A DNA stretch of 64,000 nt from Pseudomonas sp. PICF141 (GCF_002286815.1 NZ_MUNM01000073.1:62001-126000); one strand, 5' to 3'. Counted from the stretch's first letter, positions 8,142 to 17,184 are shown. A program made the numbers and translations. The notes: generated from the letters alone by a model not told the origin.

Positions 8142-8876
8142 TTATTCGTCCGCTAGATTGCGCTTCGCCAGTGCAGCCAAGACCTCATCCACCGCCCAAA
8201 ACTCCCGCTCAACCCCCGGCAACACCGGCCGCTTCAACACCAGCACCGGCATTCCACGTTCCCGTGCCACTTCCAGCTTCGGCTCGGTGGCGGCGCTGCC
8301 GCTGTTTTTGCTGATCATCACGTCGATCTGCCGATGCTCGAACAGCTCGCGTTCATCCTCGATCAGAAACGGCCCACGCGCGCCGATCACTTCGCAGCGC
8401 TCATTGCCGGGATAAACGTCCAGCGCACGCAACGTCCAGAATTGCTCCGGCGGGATTTCATGGAGGTGCTGCAGCGGTTCGCGGCCGAGGGTGAACAGCG
8501 GTCGGCGGAAGGGTTTGAGTGCTTCGATCAGTTCGGCCCAGTCGCTGACTTCGCGCCAGTCATCTCCGGCTTGTGGTTGCCAGGCCGGACGCCGCAGAGC
8601 CCAGCATGCGATGCCGCTCAACTTCGCGGCAGTCGCGGCGTTCTGACTGATTTGCGCTGCGTAGGGATGGGTTGCATCCAGTAGCAGGTCGATGCCTTCA
8701 GCCCGAATAAATTGCGCCAGACCTTCAGCGCCGCCATAGCCGCCAACCCGAACATGGCAGTTCAGGTCCGTCGGCACGCGACCGATACCGGCCAGGCTAT
8801 AGATGTGTTCCGGGCCCAGCGTCCGGGCAATGGCCAGGGCCTCAGTGACGCCGCCGAGCAACAACACGCGCTTCAT
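8142..8876 (-). CDS. cobK: precorrin-6A reductase CobK
   Basis: Reduces the macrocycle of precorrin-6A with NADPH in adenosylcobalamin synthesis (aerobic branch). It is 244 residues, with the N-terminal nucleotide-binding start VLLLGGVTEALAIA, the family segment DATHPYAAQIS and the C-terminal SKNSGSAATEPKLEVA. The ATG at 8876 overlaps the cbiD stop by 4 bases (TCAT). It is the last gene of the cobL-cbiD-cobK operon. Confidence 0.95.
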   Translation of the reverse strand: MKRVLLLGGVTEALAIARTLGPEHIYSLAGIGRVPTDLNCHVRVGGYGGAEGLAQFIRAEGIDLLLDATHPYAAQISQNAATAAKLSGIACWALRRPAWQPQAGDDWREVSDWAELIEALKPFRRPLFTLGREPLQHLHEIPPEQFWTLRALDVYPGNERCEVIGARGPFLIEDERELFEHRQIDVMISKNSGSAATEPKLEVARERGMPVLVLKRPVLPGVEREFWAVDEVLAALAKRNLADE

Positions 8877-9970
8877 TGGAAAACTCCCGCATGGCCGACA
8901 ATCCCGCCCTGGCGATCGATGGCGAACACTTCGACCTGAACCTGCGCCGGCACCACGCTGCGGGCAAAGTCCAGCGCGTGCTGACACACCGCGTCGCCGA
9001 GGGCGATCCCGGCGGCGCTGGCCATGGCCAATGCCTGTTGACTGGTATTGGCTTGGCGGATCGCCTGTTGCAACGCCTCATCGGCGCCGACCGCCGCCGC
9101 CCATTCGGCCAGTTGTGGCAGGTCGATGCTTGAATGCCGACTGTGCAAATCCATGTGCCCGGCCGCCAGTTTGCTGATCTTGCCGAAGCCGCCGCACAGG
9201 CTGAGTTTATCCACAGGCACTTTGCGCAAGTGCTTGAGCACCGCGCCGACAAAGTCGCCCATTTCGATCAGGGCGATTTCCGGCAAGTCATAGACTCGGC
9301 GCATGGTGTCTTCACTGGCGTTGCCGGTGCACGCGGCGATGTGCAGGTAACCGTTGGTTTTGGCGACGTCGATGCCTTGGTGGATCGAGGCGATGTAGGC
9401 CGCGCAAGAGAACGGCCGGACGATGCCGCTGGTGCCGAGGATCGACAGGCCGCCGAGAATCCCCAGGCGCGGGTTCATCGTTTTCAGTGCCAGGGCTTCG
9501 CCGTCCTCGACGTTCACCGTGACTTCGAAGCCGCCCTGATAATCCAGCTCTTCGGCCAGCCGCATCAGGTGCTCGCTGATCATCTTGCGCGGTACCGGAT
9601 TGATCGCCGGTTCGCCGACGTTCAGCACCAGCCCGGGCCGTGTGACGGTGCCCACCCCACGACCGGCGCTGAAGCGAATGCCCGGCTCACTGTGCAAGCG
9701 CACCTGGGAAAAGAGCAGGGCGCCGTGGGTCACGTCCGGGTCGTCGCCGGCGTCCTTGATCGTTCCGGCTTCGGCGCCGGCGTCCGTCAGCCGACAGAAT
9801 TCCAGGCGCATCTGCACCCGTTTGCCTTTGGGCAGAATGATCTCGACGGCGTCTGCTTCCGCGCCACTGAGCAGCAGGCGCGCCGCCGCGAGGCTGGTGG
9901 CGGTGGCGCAGCTGCCGGTGGTCAGGCCGCTGCGCAGCGGGGCGGGTTGTTCGGCGGTTTCGTCACGCAT
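8873..9970 (-). CDS. cbiD: cobalt-precorrin-5B C1-methyltransferase CbiD
   Basis: SAM-dependent C1 methylation and ring-contraction-stage enzyme, 365 residues. Family motifs visible are LRSGLTTGSCATAT near the N-terminus, GRGVGTVTRPGL, and LGILGGLSILGTSGIVRP. CbiD is the enzyme of the anaerobic pathway and takes the place of CobF here; no cobF is visible. The start at 9970 overlaps the end of cobL by 8 bases. Pairing CbiD with the aerobic enzymes CobG and CobK is, from memory, usual in Pseudomonas. Confidence 0.94.
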   Translation of the reverse strand: MRDETAEQPAPLRSGLTTGSCATATSLAAARLLLSGAEADAVEIILPKGKRVQMRLEFCRLTDAGAEAGTIKDAGDDPDVTHGALLFSQVRLHSEPGIRFSAGRGVGTVTRPGLVLNVGEPAINPVPRKMISEHLMRLAEELDYQGGFEVTVNVEDGEALALKTMNPRLGILGGLSILGTSGIVRPFSCAAYIASIHQGIDVAKTNGYLHIAACTGNASEDTMRRVYDLPEIALIEMGDFVGAVLKHLRKVPVDKLSLCGGFGKISKLAAGHMDLHSRHSSIDLPQLAEWAAAVGADEALQQAIRQANTSQQALAMASAAGIALGDAVCQHALDFARSVVPAQVQVEVFAIDRQGGIVGHAGVFQ

Positions 9971-11174
9971 CGAGGGGCTTCGTCACGTCCAGCAAGGTAA
10001 TCGGCAGCGCCTGACGCCAGGTATCGAACTCGCCCAGCGGTTGCGCCTGGGCGACATGAATGCGGGTCAATTCACCGCCATGCCGTTCACGCCAGGCCAT
10101 CAAGGTCACTTCACTTTGCAGGGTGACGGCGTTGGCCACCAGTCGACCGCCGGGTTTGAGTTGCGCCCAGCAAGTATCGAGTACGCCTTCGCGGGTGACG
10201 CCGCCACCGATGAAAATCGCGTCCGGGCGTTCCAGCCCATCCAGGGCTTGGGGGGCGCTGCCGCGAATCAATTGCAGACCGGGGACGCCCAAGGCATCGC
10301 GGTTGTGCTCGATCAACAGTTGCCGGCCTTCATCCGCTTCGATGGCCAGTGCTCGGCAGCTCGGATGAGCGCGCATCCACTCGATGCCGATCGAACCGCT
10401 GCCGGCGCCGACGTCCCACAGCAGTTCGCCGGGAATCGGGGCCAGGCGCGCGAGGGTAATGGCGCGCACATCGCGTTTGGTCAGTTGGCCGTCATGCTTG
10501 AAGGCAGCGTCTGGCAACCCGGCGAGTCGGGACAGGCGCGGCGTGTTCGGTTCGGCGATGCATTCGATGGCGATCAGGTTCAGATCGACGGTTGCCGGCT
10601 CACTCCAGTCGTTGGCAACACCCTCGATGCGTCGTTCGGCTTCGCCGCCCAGATGTTCCAGCACGGTGAGGCGACTCGGTCCGAAACCACGTTCGCACAG
10701 CAATGCCGCGATGGCTGCCGGAGTCTGGCCGTCGTTGCTCAACACCAGCAAGCGCACCCCACTGAACAGATGGGCGTTGAGTGCGGCGATGGGGCGGGCG
10801 ACCACCGACAGTGTCACCACATCCTGCAATGGCCAGCCCAGGCGAGCGGCCGCCAGTGACACGGAGGACGGGGCGGGCAAAATCAGCATTTCTGCACCGG
10901 GCAGGTGCCGCGCCAGGCTGGCGCCGACGCCAAAAAACATCGGGTCGCCGCTGGCCAGTACACAAACCGGCTCGCCACGCAGCGCCAGCAATGGTTCAAG
11001 GGAAAACGGACTGGGCCATAACTGGCGTTCGCCGCGAATGCACACGGGCAGCAAGTCCAGTTGGCGCTGGCCGCCGATGATCCGCGAGGCGTTCATCAGG
11101 GCGCGCCGGGCATTCTTGCCCAGGCCCTTGAAGCCGTCTTCACCGATTCCCACAACCGTTAGCCAGGGTGTCAT
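9963..11174 (-). CDS. cobL: precorrin-6Y C5,15-methyltransferase (decarboxylating) CobL
   Basis: A bifunctional enzyme, 403 residues. The N-terminal CbiE-like domain (about 1-200; TVVGIGEDG, SGDPMFFG) methylates C5. The C-terminal CbiT-like Rossmann domain (about 215-403; LWDVGAGSGSIGIEWMR, IFIGGG) methylates C15 and removes the C12 acetate carboxyl. The ATG at 11174 is chosen because TPWLTVVGIG follows; a start 42 bases upstream is possible. It is the first gene of the leftward cob operon and is read away from the inserted gene at 11418. Confidence 0.94.
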   Translation of the reverse strand: MTPWLTVVGIGEDGFKGLGKNARRALMNASRIIGGQRQLDLLPVCIRGERQLWPSPFSLEPLLALRGEPVCVLASGDPMFFGVGASLARHLPGAEMLILPAPSSVSLAAARLGWPLQDVVTLSVVARPIAALNAHLFSGVRLLVLSNDGQTPAAIAALLCERGFGPSRLTVLEHLGGEAERRIEGVANDWSEPATVDLNLIAIECIAEPNTPRLSRLAGLPDAAFKHDGQLTKRDVRAITLARLAPIPGELLWDVGAGSGSIGIEWMRAHPSCRALAIEADEGRQLLIEHNRDALGVPGLQLIRGSAPQALDGLERPDAIFIGGGVTREGVLDTCWAQLKPGGRLVANAVTLQSEVTLMAWRERHGGELTRIHVAQAQPLGEFDTWRQALPITLLDVTKPLDA

Positions 11175-11417
11175 GCCGTTCCTTAAATCCAGGGTGATCT
11201 TCAGGGGCGGCATCATAACGCGGCAGCCGGTATCTGACGCGGGTCGGTTGTCGGAGAATGGTTGACCGATAGCGGAAACTAAATGTGGTGCAAAAGCGCT
11301 TTTCTCAGGGGGCGTTTTTGCTAGTTTGGACTCAACTTAAATCGGAGTTAATGGACGCTCTGATTTAACAACGAAGCATTTATTGATTAATGAGTTGCCA
11401 GGTTGGCAGGAAGAGAT

Positions 11418-12068
11418 ATGGATATCAATTCAGATAACACCCGTCGTCATGCAATCGCCGTGAACAATATGTTATTCACAGGCATTGAGAACCAGACAGC
11501 CGCCGATAACAATTTTGTAAAGAATTGCGCGCTACTCGCGCAGATCAAGGCGGATGAACGTTACAACAGCAGTACCCAGCCAGGTGAATGGTTCGATCAC
11601 TTTGCCGGCATTCTCTGGTCATTTGGCTGGAGCCTTGAGGAACAGCCCGTCGTTCTGGTCCAGCGCGAATTTTCCGGAAGCGTGCAACAGGCATGGCGAA
11701 AGTTGGCGGCGCCGTTGCTCACTCGTTCCCAACTGGCACAAGTTGAAGCAGGACTTGCAGCGCTGGAAAACGATGCAGCAATCCTGAAAAATTTTACGGC
11801 CCTGAGTGGCAAGACGTTCAACTCGCATATTTTGCCGATCAGTTATAACGCCAGCGGCGAGTTGGTCGTAGTGCTCAGTCATATCCGGTTTATCAAGATG
11901 GTCCTCAACACCACGTTCCTGTTTTGGCAGATCCATCAGCCGATGTCGCAACTGGATATTCGCGCCAGAAAACTGGTGATCAAGCGCCGAACAATGGAGG
12001 CTCATCGAGCGGGCGTTGAGCAGGCGCTTCGCCAGATCCCTTTCACGCTCGAAGAATACGAACTCTGA
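11418..12068 (+). CDS. uncharacterised protein, member of a three-gene family in this window
   Basis: A 216-residue cytoplasmic-looking protein with no signal or membrane segment. I do not recognise it from any named family. It resembles the proteins at 25221-26006 and 26065-26754: a motif LLAQ (39-42), then EWFDHF (57-62) and a GW pair (70-71), and near the C-terminus GELVVVLSHIRFI (147-159), matching GEVTMALGTVRFI in the 25221 product. The ATG at 11418 follows a good AGGAAG ribosome site. It sits alone between the divergent cobL and cobG, in lower-GC DNA than its neighbours, suggesting insertion. Upstream, 11339-11366 can form a 9-base hairpin (aaatcggag / ctctgattt) of unknown role. Confidence 0.75.
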   Translation: MDINSDNTRRHAIAVNNMLFTGIENQTAADNNFVKNCALLAQIKADERYNSSTQPGEWFDHFAGILWSFGWSLEEQPVVLVQREFSGSVQQAWRKLAAPLLTRSQLAQVEAGLAALENDAAILKNFTALSGKTFNSHILPISYNASGELVVVLSHIRFIKMVLNTTFLFWQIHQPMSQLDIRARKLVIKRRTMEAHRAGVEQALRQIPFTLEEYEL

Positions 12069-12213
12069 ACAGCGCCAGGCTGGGTGATTTGTAGCCATGG
12101 CGGATTCCGACCGGCAGGCATTTTCATGCGCTTGGGCAAAGCAGGCATAATGGCGACCTTTCGCCCATCACAGCGCTGCCAGCCAGCCGGTCACCCCTTT
12201 GAACGAACGCCCG

Positions 12214-13515
12214 ATGTCCACCGCTTTACGCCCCTCGGCCTGCCCGGGGTTGCTGCGTATCGTCCAGGCACTGGATGGCGGTATCTGTCGGATCAAATTG
12301 AACGGCGGCTCGATCAGCGCTGCCCAGGCTGAAGCGGTGGCCGACGCGGCCGAGCGGTTTGCCGGGGGCGTGATCGAGGCGACTAACCGCGCCAACTTGC
12401 AGATTCGCGGGATCGGCGGCGAACAGATGGCACTGATCGATTGCCTGCTCGCCGCTGGATTGGGGCCGCGTACCGCTGCTGGCGACGATGTGCGCAACCT
12501 GATGCTCAGCCCGGCCGCCGGGATTGATCGGCATATGCTGTTCGACACGCGCCCGCTGGCTGAACAGATGCTCGCCACCTTGCAAAGCCACGAACGCTTT
12601 CACCAGCTCAGCGCCAAGTTTGCCGTGCAACTCGACGGCGGCGAGGCGCTGGCGATGCTCGAACACCCCCATGATCTGTGGTTGTCTGCTGCTGAGCGAG
12701 ACGGCGAACGGTTGCTGGCATTCGGTCTGGCGGGTTGCCCCACGGACACGCCCGCCGGTTCAGTGTCACTTGAGCAAGGACACGCGTTGGTCGTTGCAGT
12801 GCTGGAGTTGTTTCTCGATTTGGCGCGGCCCGATCAAACACGGATGCGTCATGTACTGGCCGAAATCCCGGCCGCGGAATTTCTCGCTCGCCTGGCCGAG
12901 CGTGTTCCCTTGACACCGATCACCGATTGGCGGCGTTCATCGAGCCCGGACGCTCTGCACATCGGCGTTCATCCGCAGGCCGGAACCGACTATGTCTATA
13001 TCGGTGCCGTACCTGCGTTGGGGCGGCTCGATCCCGCCGTGCTCAGAGGCGCGGCGCAGCTGGCGCGCGAGTTCGGCGGCGGGAGCCTGCGCTTCACCCC
13101 GTGGCAGAGTCTGTTACTGCCCGATATTCAACAGAAGCAAGCGCTCGAAGTGATTCGGCGCCTGGAGCAATTGGGCCTGTTGTGTGAACCCGATCAGCCC
13201 TTGTCACGATTGATCGCCTGCACCGGCTCCGCTGGTTGTGGCAAAGGCCTGGCCGATACCAAGGGCGACGCCTTGCAATTGGCTGCGCTGTTGCAACGCC
13301 ATGATCAAACGGTGCATGTGTCCGGTTGCCAGCGTTCATGCGCCGCCGCTCATGGGGTGCCGGTCACGTTACTGGCCGTCGCACCCGGTCGCTACAACCT
13401 CTATTTTCGCGATGCGGGACAGTCCGGTTTCGGCACCCTGCACGCATGCAATCTTACTATTGAAGCGGTCGGCGCCTTGCTCGACGCCCGCCCATGGAGT
13501 TCCCTTGATGCTTGA
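12214..13515 (+). CDS. cobG: precorrin-3B synthase CobG
   Basis: Oxygen-dependent monooxygenase that converts precorrin-3A to the hydroxylactone precorrin-3B. It is a sulfite/nitrite-reductase-like iron-sulfur enzyme of 433 residues. Two ferredoxin-like half domains are visible, and the 4Fe-4S cysteines appear as C-x5-C (CTGSAGCGKG) and C-x3-C (GCQRSC) near residues 342-383. The ATG at 12214 is preferred over the upstream TTG at 12199, because PSACPGLLR follows in the usual place. It is the first gene of cobG-H-I-J, and its last 8 bases overlap cobH. No B12 riboswitch was recognised in the 145-base gap upstream. Confidence 0.93.
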   Translation: MSTALRPSACPGLLRIVQALDGGICRIKLNGGSISAAQAEAVADAAERFAGGVIEATNRANLQIRGIGGEQMALIDCLLAAGLGPRTAAGDDVRNLMLSPAAGIDRHMLFDTRPLAEQMLATLQSHERFHQLSAKFAVQLDGGEALAMLEHPHDLWLSAAERDGERLLAFGLAGCPTDTPAGSVSLEQGHALVVAVLELFLDLARPDQTRMRHVLAEIPAAEFLARLAERVPLTPITDWRRSSSPDALHIGVHPQAGTDYVYIGAVPALGRLDPAVLRGAAQLAREFGGGSLRFTPWQSLLLPDIQQKQALEVIRRLEQLGLLCEPDQPLSRLIACTGSAGCGKGLADTKGDALQLAALLQRHDQTVHVSGCQRSCAAAHGVPVTLLAVAPGRYNLYFRDAGQSGFGTLHACNLTIEAVGALLDARPWSSLDA

Positions 13516-14134
13516 TTACATCCGCGACGGTCAGGAGATTTATCGCAACTCCTTCGCGATCATTCGTGCCGAGGCCAACCTTGCGCGTATTCCGGCCGAT
13601 CTGGAAAAACTCGCGGTCCGTGTGATCCACGCCTGCGGCATGGTCGACGCTATCGACGGGCTGCAATTTTCCGAAGGCGCGGGCAAGGCTGGGCGTGATG
13701 CGCTGGCCGCCGGTGCGCCGATTCTGTGCGACGCGCGGATGGTTTCCGAAGGCGTGACCCGCACGCGTTTGCCTGCGAACAACGAAGTCATCTGCACCCT
13801 GCGCGATGAAAGCGTGCCAGAGCTTGCCCGCGAGCTGGGTAACACCCGCTCCGCCGCCGCGCTGGAGCTATGGCGCCCGCACCTGGAAGGCAGCGTGGTG
13901 GTGATCGGCAATGCGCCGACCGCGCTGTTTTATCTGTTGGAAATGCTCGACGCCGGCGCACCGAAACCGGCGCTGATCCTTGGCTTCCCGGTGGGCTTCG
14001 TCGGCGCCGCCGAATCCAAGGCAGCACTCGCCGCCGATAGCCGTGGCGTGCCCTTCGTCATCATGCAAGGCCGGCTGGGCGGCAGCGCCATGGCCGCCGC
14101 CGCCGTCAATGCCCTCGCCACGGAGATCGAATGA
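13508..14134 (+). CDS. cobH: precorrin-8X methylmutase CobH
   Basis: Moves the C11 methyl group to C12, forming hydrogenobyrinate. It is 208 residues, the standard size. The N-terminal YIRDGQEIYRNSFAIIRAE, the segment RVIHACGMVD with the catalytic His, and the C-terminal GFPVGFVGAAESK and GRLGGSAMAAAAVNAL are family hallmarks. It overlaps cobG by 8 bases and cobI by 4, so the operon is translationally coupled. Confidence 0.96.
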   Translation: MLDYIRDGQEIYRNSFAIIRAEANLARIPADLEKLAVRVIHACGMVDAIDGLQFSEGAGKAGRDALAAGAPILCDARMVSEGVTRTRLPANNEVICTLRDESVPELARELGNTRSAAALELWRPHLEGSVVVIGNAPTALFYLLEMLDAGAPKPALILGFPVGFVGAAESKAALAADSRGVPFVIMQGRLGGSAMAAAAVNALATEIE

Positions 14135-14865
14135 TGCAGCAACCTGGACGTTTGATCGGCCTGGGCGTCGGCCCCGGTGATCCGGAACTGATTACCGTCA
14201 AAGCCTTGCGCTTGCTGCGCGAATCGCCGGTGGTGGCGTACTTCGTCGCCAAGGGCAAAAAGGGCAACGCCTTCGGCATCATCGAAGCCCATCTGCAGGA
14301 CGCGCAAACCCTGCTGCCGCTGATCTATCCGGTGACCACCGAAGCGTTGCCGGCACCGCTGTCGTATGAACAAGTGATCAGCGATTTCTATGATACCGCT
14401 GGCGAACAACTCGCCGCGCATCTGGACGCGGGTCGTGACGTGGCGGTGATCTGCGAAGGCGATCCGTTCTTCTATGGCTCCTACATGTACCTGCATGATC
14501 GCCTGGCCGAACGTTATGAAGCCGAAGTCGTGCCGGGCGTCTGCTCGATGCTCGGCGGCGCGTCGGTACTCGGTGCGCCGCTGGTGTATCGAAATCAGAG
14601 CCTGTCGGTATTATCGGGGGTGTTGCCTCACGAAGACCTCAAGCGGCGCCTGGCCGATGCCGATGCCGCAGTGATCATGAAACTGGGGCGTAACTTTCCC
14701 AAAGTCCGTCAGGTGCTCGAAGAGCTTGGTCTGGCGCAGCGCGCGCTGTACGTCGAGCGCGCGACCATGGCCAATCAGAAGATCGTGCCGCTGGATCAGG
14801 TCGAGCCGATGTCCTCGCCGTATTTCTCACTGATCATCGTTCCCGGTGAAAGGTGGCAAGGCTGA
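14131..14865 (+). CDS. cobI: precorrin-2 C20-methyltransferase CobI
   Basis: SAM-dependent tetrapyrrole methylase acting on C20 of precorrin-2, 244 residues. The SAM-binding loop LGVGPGDPELITVKAL is at residues 10-25, and EGDPFFYGSYMY and the GVCSMLGGASVLG segment follow. It starts inside the cobH stop (ATGA) and ends with TGATG, shared with cobJ. Confidence 0.96.
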   Translation: MMQQPGRLIGLGVGPGDPELITVKALRLLRESPVVAYFVAKGKKGNAFGIIEAHLQDAQTLLPLIYPVTTEALPAPLSYEQVISDFYDTAGEQLAAHLDAGRDVAVICEGDPFFYGSYMYLHDRLAERYEAEVVPGVCSMLGGASVLGAPLVYRNQSLSVLSGVLPHEDLKRRLADADAAVIMKLGRNFPKVRQVLEELGLAQRALYVERATMANQKIVPLDQVEPMSSPYFSLIIVPGERWQG

Positions 14866-16568
14866 TGACTCATTCCGCTCCGGCGATTGTCATTCTCGGC
14901 AACGGCAGCCTCGCCACCGCGCGCAAAATTGCGCAGCTATACCCCGGCGCATTGATCCACGGACTGGCCGAACGGGTCGAAGGCGCGGACCGTGTGTATC
15001 ACGAGTTCGGCGCGACCTTGCGCGAGCTTTATCAACAGGACACGCCGATCATCGCGCTGTGCGCCGCCGGAATCGTGATCCGCACCCTGGCGCCGTTGCT
15101 GCTGGAGAAGGGCGCCGAGCCGCCGGTGCTGGCCGTGGCCGAAGACGGCAGCGCCGTGGTGCCGCTGCTGGGTGGCCTGGGTGGGGTGAATGGCATGGCG
15201 CGCGAGATTGCCGCTGGCCTCGACGTTGCGGCGGCGATTACCACCAGCGGTGAGCTGCGTTTCGGCACCTGCCTGCTCAATCCACCCGACGGGTATGCTT
15301 TGGGCGATCTGGAGCTGGGCAAGCGCTTTGTCTCGGACTTGCTGGCGGGCGAACACGTGCGCATCGAAGGCGCTGCGCCCTGGTTGGCGCAAGCACAGTT
15401 ACCTCAAGATGCCGAGGCGCATTTGTCGATCCATGTCGGCAGCGCCGAACGGGCGCCGACAGCCAATGAACTGTTGATCTACCCGCGCAGTGTGTTGTTG
15501 GCGGTGAGCGCCGGGGTAGCGGATTTGCCGCAGACGATTCGCGCGGCACTGCGTCAGGCGCAAGTTGCCGCGCAATCGCTGGCGTGTTTGCTGGCGCCCG
15601 CCACGGAAATGGCCAGCCCGACGCTGCGCGAAGCGGCGCTTGAACTGGGTGTGCCGCTGCGTTTTTCCTCCCCTGCCGGCGCTGCCAGCGAGATGGCTCG
15701 CAGGGCTCTTCCCGGCGCGACGATTATCCCGATCGACGGGCATCTGGCGCTGGCAATCGCCGAACAGCCTCTGAACGTTTCGCAGATCGGCCAGCCACGC
15801 GGTCGACTGGCGGTGATCGGCCTGGGCCCCGGCGCTGCCGAATTGATGGTGCCGGCGGTGAAGGCTGAATTGGCCAGAGCCACTGATGTGCTCGGTTACG
15901 AAACCTATGTGCGCATGGCCGGCCCGTTTCGTCCGGATCAAGTGCTGCATTGCACCGATAACCGCGAAGAGATGCAGCGTGCCCGTCACGCCTTCGAGCT
16001 GGCCGCCCAGGGGCGATCAGTGATTGTGGTCTCGTCTGGCGACCCTGGCGTGTTCGCCATGGCCGCCGCCGTGCTCGAAGCCTTGCACGAGTCGAGTGAT
16101 CCGGCCTGGCACAGCGTCGAGCTGGAGATCTTGCCGGGGGTTTCCGCTTCGCTGGCGACGGCCGCTCAGGCCGGTGCGCCGTTGGGGCATGACTTCTGCG
16201 TGATGTCACTGTCGGACAACCTCAAGCCGTGGTCGATCATCGAAAAGCGTCTTGACCTGGCTGCCGAAGCCGATCTGGCGCTGGCCTTCTACAACCCGAT
16301 CTCCCGCTCGCGGCCATGGCAACTGGGCCGTGCGCTGGAGATCGTCGCACAGCACCGTCGCCCTAAAACCCCGGTGGTTCTGGGGCGTGATATCGGTCGC
16401 CCCGGCCAGACGCTGCGGGTCATCACACTCGGCGCGCTCACGCCCGAGCAAGTGGACATGCGCACCATGGTGCTGATCGGCTCGTCCACCACTTGTGTGT
16501 TCCCCCGCGCCGAAGGCGGTGACTGGGTGTATACACCGCGCTGGTATGGCAACAAACCCCTCTGCTGA
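14865..16568 (+). CDS. cobJ: CbiG-CobJ fusion (precorrin-3B C17-methyltransferase)
   Basis: A 567-residue fusion. Residues 1 to about 300 are CbiG-like (AAGIVIRTLAPLL, then a C-terminal CobE/CbiG part), and about 313-567 are the CobJ methylase (RLAVIGLGPGAAELMVPAV, SSGDPGVFAMA, YNPISRSRPWQLGRA). CobJ methylates C17 with ring contraction. Where anaerobic CbiG proteins carry a SGHxGGAN-type motif, this one reads GGLGGVN, lacking the His, so lactone-opening activity is doubtful. The ATG at 14865 shares a base with the cobI stop. It is the last gene of the operon, followed by a GC-rich hairpin. Confidence 0.93.
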   Translation: MTHSAPAIVILGNGSLATARKIAQLYPGALIHGLAERVEGADRVYHEFGATLRELYQQDTPIIALCAAGIVIRTLAPLLLEKGAEPPVLAVAEDGSAVVPLLGGLGGVNGMAREIAAGLDVAAAITTSGELRFGTCLLNPPDGYALGDLELGKRFVSDLLAGEHVRIEGAAPWLAQAQLPQDAEAHLSIHVGSAERAPTANELLIYPRSVLLAVSAGVADLPQTIRAALRQAQVAAQSLACLLAPATEMASPTLREAALELGVPLRFSSPAGAASEMARRALPGATIIPIDGHLALAIAEQPLNVSQIGQPRGRLAVIGLGPGAAELMVPAVKAELARATDVLGYETYVRMAGPFRPDQVLHCTDNREEMQRARHAFELAAQGRSVIVVSSGDPGVFAMAAAVLEALHESSDPAWHSVELEILPGVSASLATAAQAGAPLGHDFCVMSLSDNLKPWSIIEKRLDLAAEADLALAFYNPISRSRPWQLGRALEIVAQHRRPKTPVVLGRDIGRPGQTLRVITLGALTPEQVDMRTMVLIGSSTTCVFPRAEGGDWVYTPRWYGNKPLC

Positions 16569-16573
16569 AATCT

Positions 16574-16596
16574 GGCGGCCCGCCCGGGCCGCCTTC
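16574..16596 (+). terminator. hairpin after cobJ
   Basis: ggcggcccg / cgggccgcc forms a GC-rich stem six bases after the cobJ stop, followed by only two T residues. It is a plausible but weak intrinsic terminator. Confidence 0.5.
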
Positions 16597-16893
16597 ATCA
16601 CCTCAATCCGGTGACTTCCTTCGATTGTTTCGCCATTTGTGCATGTAAGCCTGTTCGGTTGTTTGCGTGGGATTGTATTACCTGCTATCAGGAATTTTTA
16701 TTCTGCTTTGTAGGAAGTTCTACTTTGACGCCAGGATTTTTCAGGGTGTGACGGATCATTATTCAGGCAGTTGTTATAAGGAATGGCCTTTAAGGGGTTC
16801 TGACTTGTGTGTCATAAATGAATGAATAAAAGTGCGCCGGTCTGTAACACGGAGTGTGGTGTTTGTTTGGTAATTAATTGAATTCCTTGTTGG
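16597..16893. other. AT-rich spacer, no gene seen
   Basis: A low-GC stretch between the cobJ hairpin and the toxin-like remnant. All frames are short or closed. It contrasts with the GC-rich cob genes on its left and probably marks the left edge of the accessory segment. Confidence 0.5.
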
Positions 16894-17184
16894 TTGAGTT
16901 GCATCGGGCGGGGCGTTATTTTAAAACTATTGCTGAGCATCGTCCAGGAACACTTGGTGATTGTCGATCCGGACAGCGGGCACAGTGTGATTTTTCGCGA
17001 AGTGTATGCAACGGATGTCAACTTGCGCGGCGATGCCTGGCTCGGGTTCGAAGGGCATCGAACTTATGCAGTTTCGACACTGGTGCGGACGTTGGTTGAC
17101 CGACAAATAAGTCAGAACAGCGCAACGCTGAAAGAACTGCTGAGCGTAGCGAGTACTGAGTTGGATACCAGCTTGGTGGATTAA
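16894..17184 (+). pseudogene. remnant of the 3' end of a second toxin-like gene
   Basis: The frame from TTG 16894 to TAA 17184 encodes 96 residues. Their middle, HLVIVDPDSGHSVIFREV, closely resembles HLLLTDPDDGRSLIFRNI near the C-terminus of the toxin encoded just downstream. The following part (STLVRTLVD, then SATLKELL) parallels the toxin's last residues (FVTLDELMVDL). There is no ATG in frame, no ribosome site, and a stop (TGA at 16879-16881) closes the frame upstream. It is therefore best read as the surviving tail of a deleted tandem copy. A small expressed protein with a TTG or GTG start cannot be excluded. Confidence 0.65.

Noticed and set aside
11175..11417. Possible cobalamin riboswitch upstream of cobL
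   Set aside because: No B12-box on the minus strand; only a small hairpin at 11339-11366 was seen.
12069..12213. Possible cobalamin riboswitch upstream of cobG
   Set aside because: I looked for a B12-box-like segment and the conserved core and found neither; the gap is also short for this riboswitch class.
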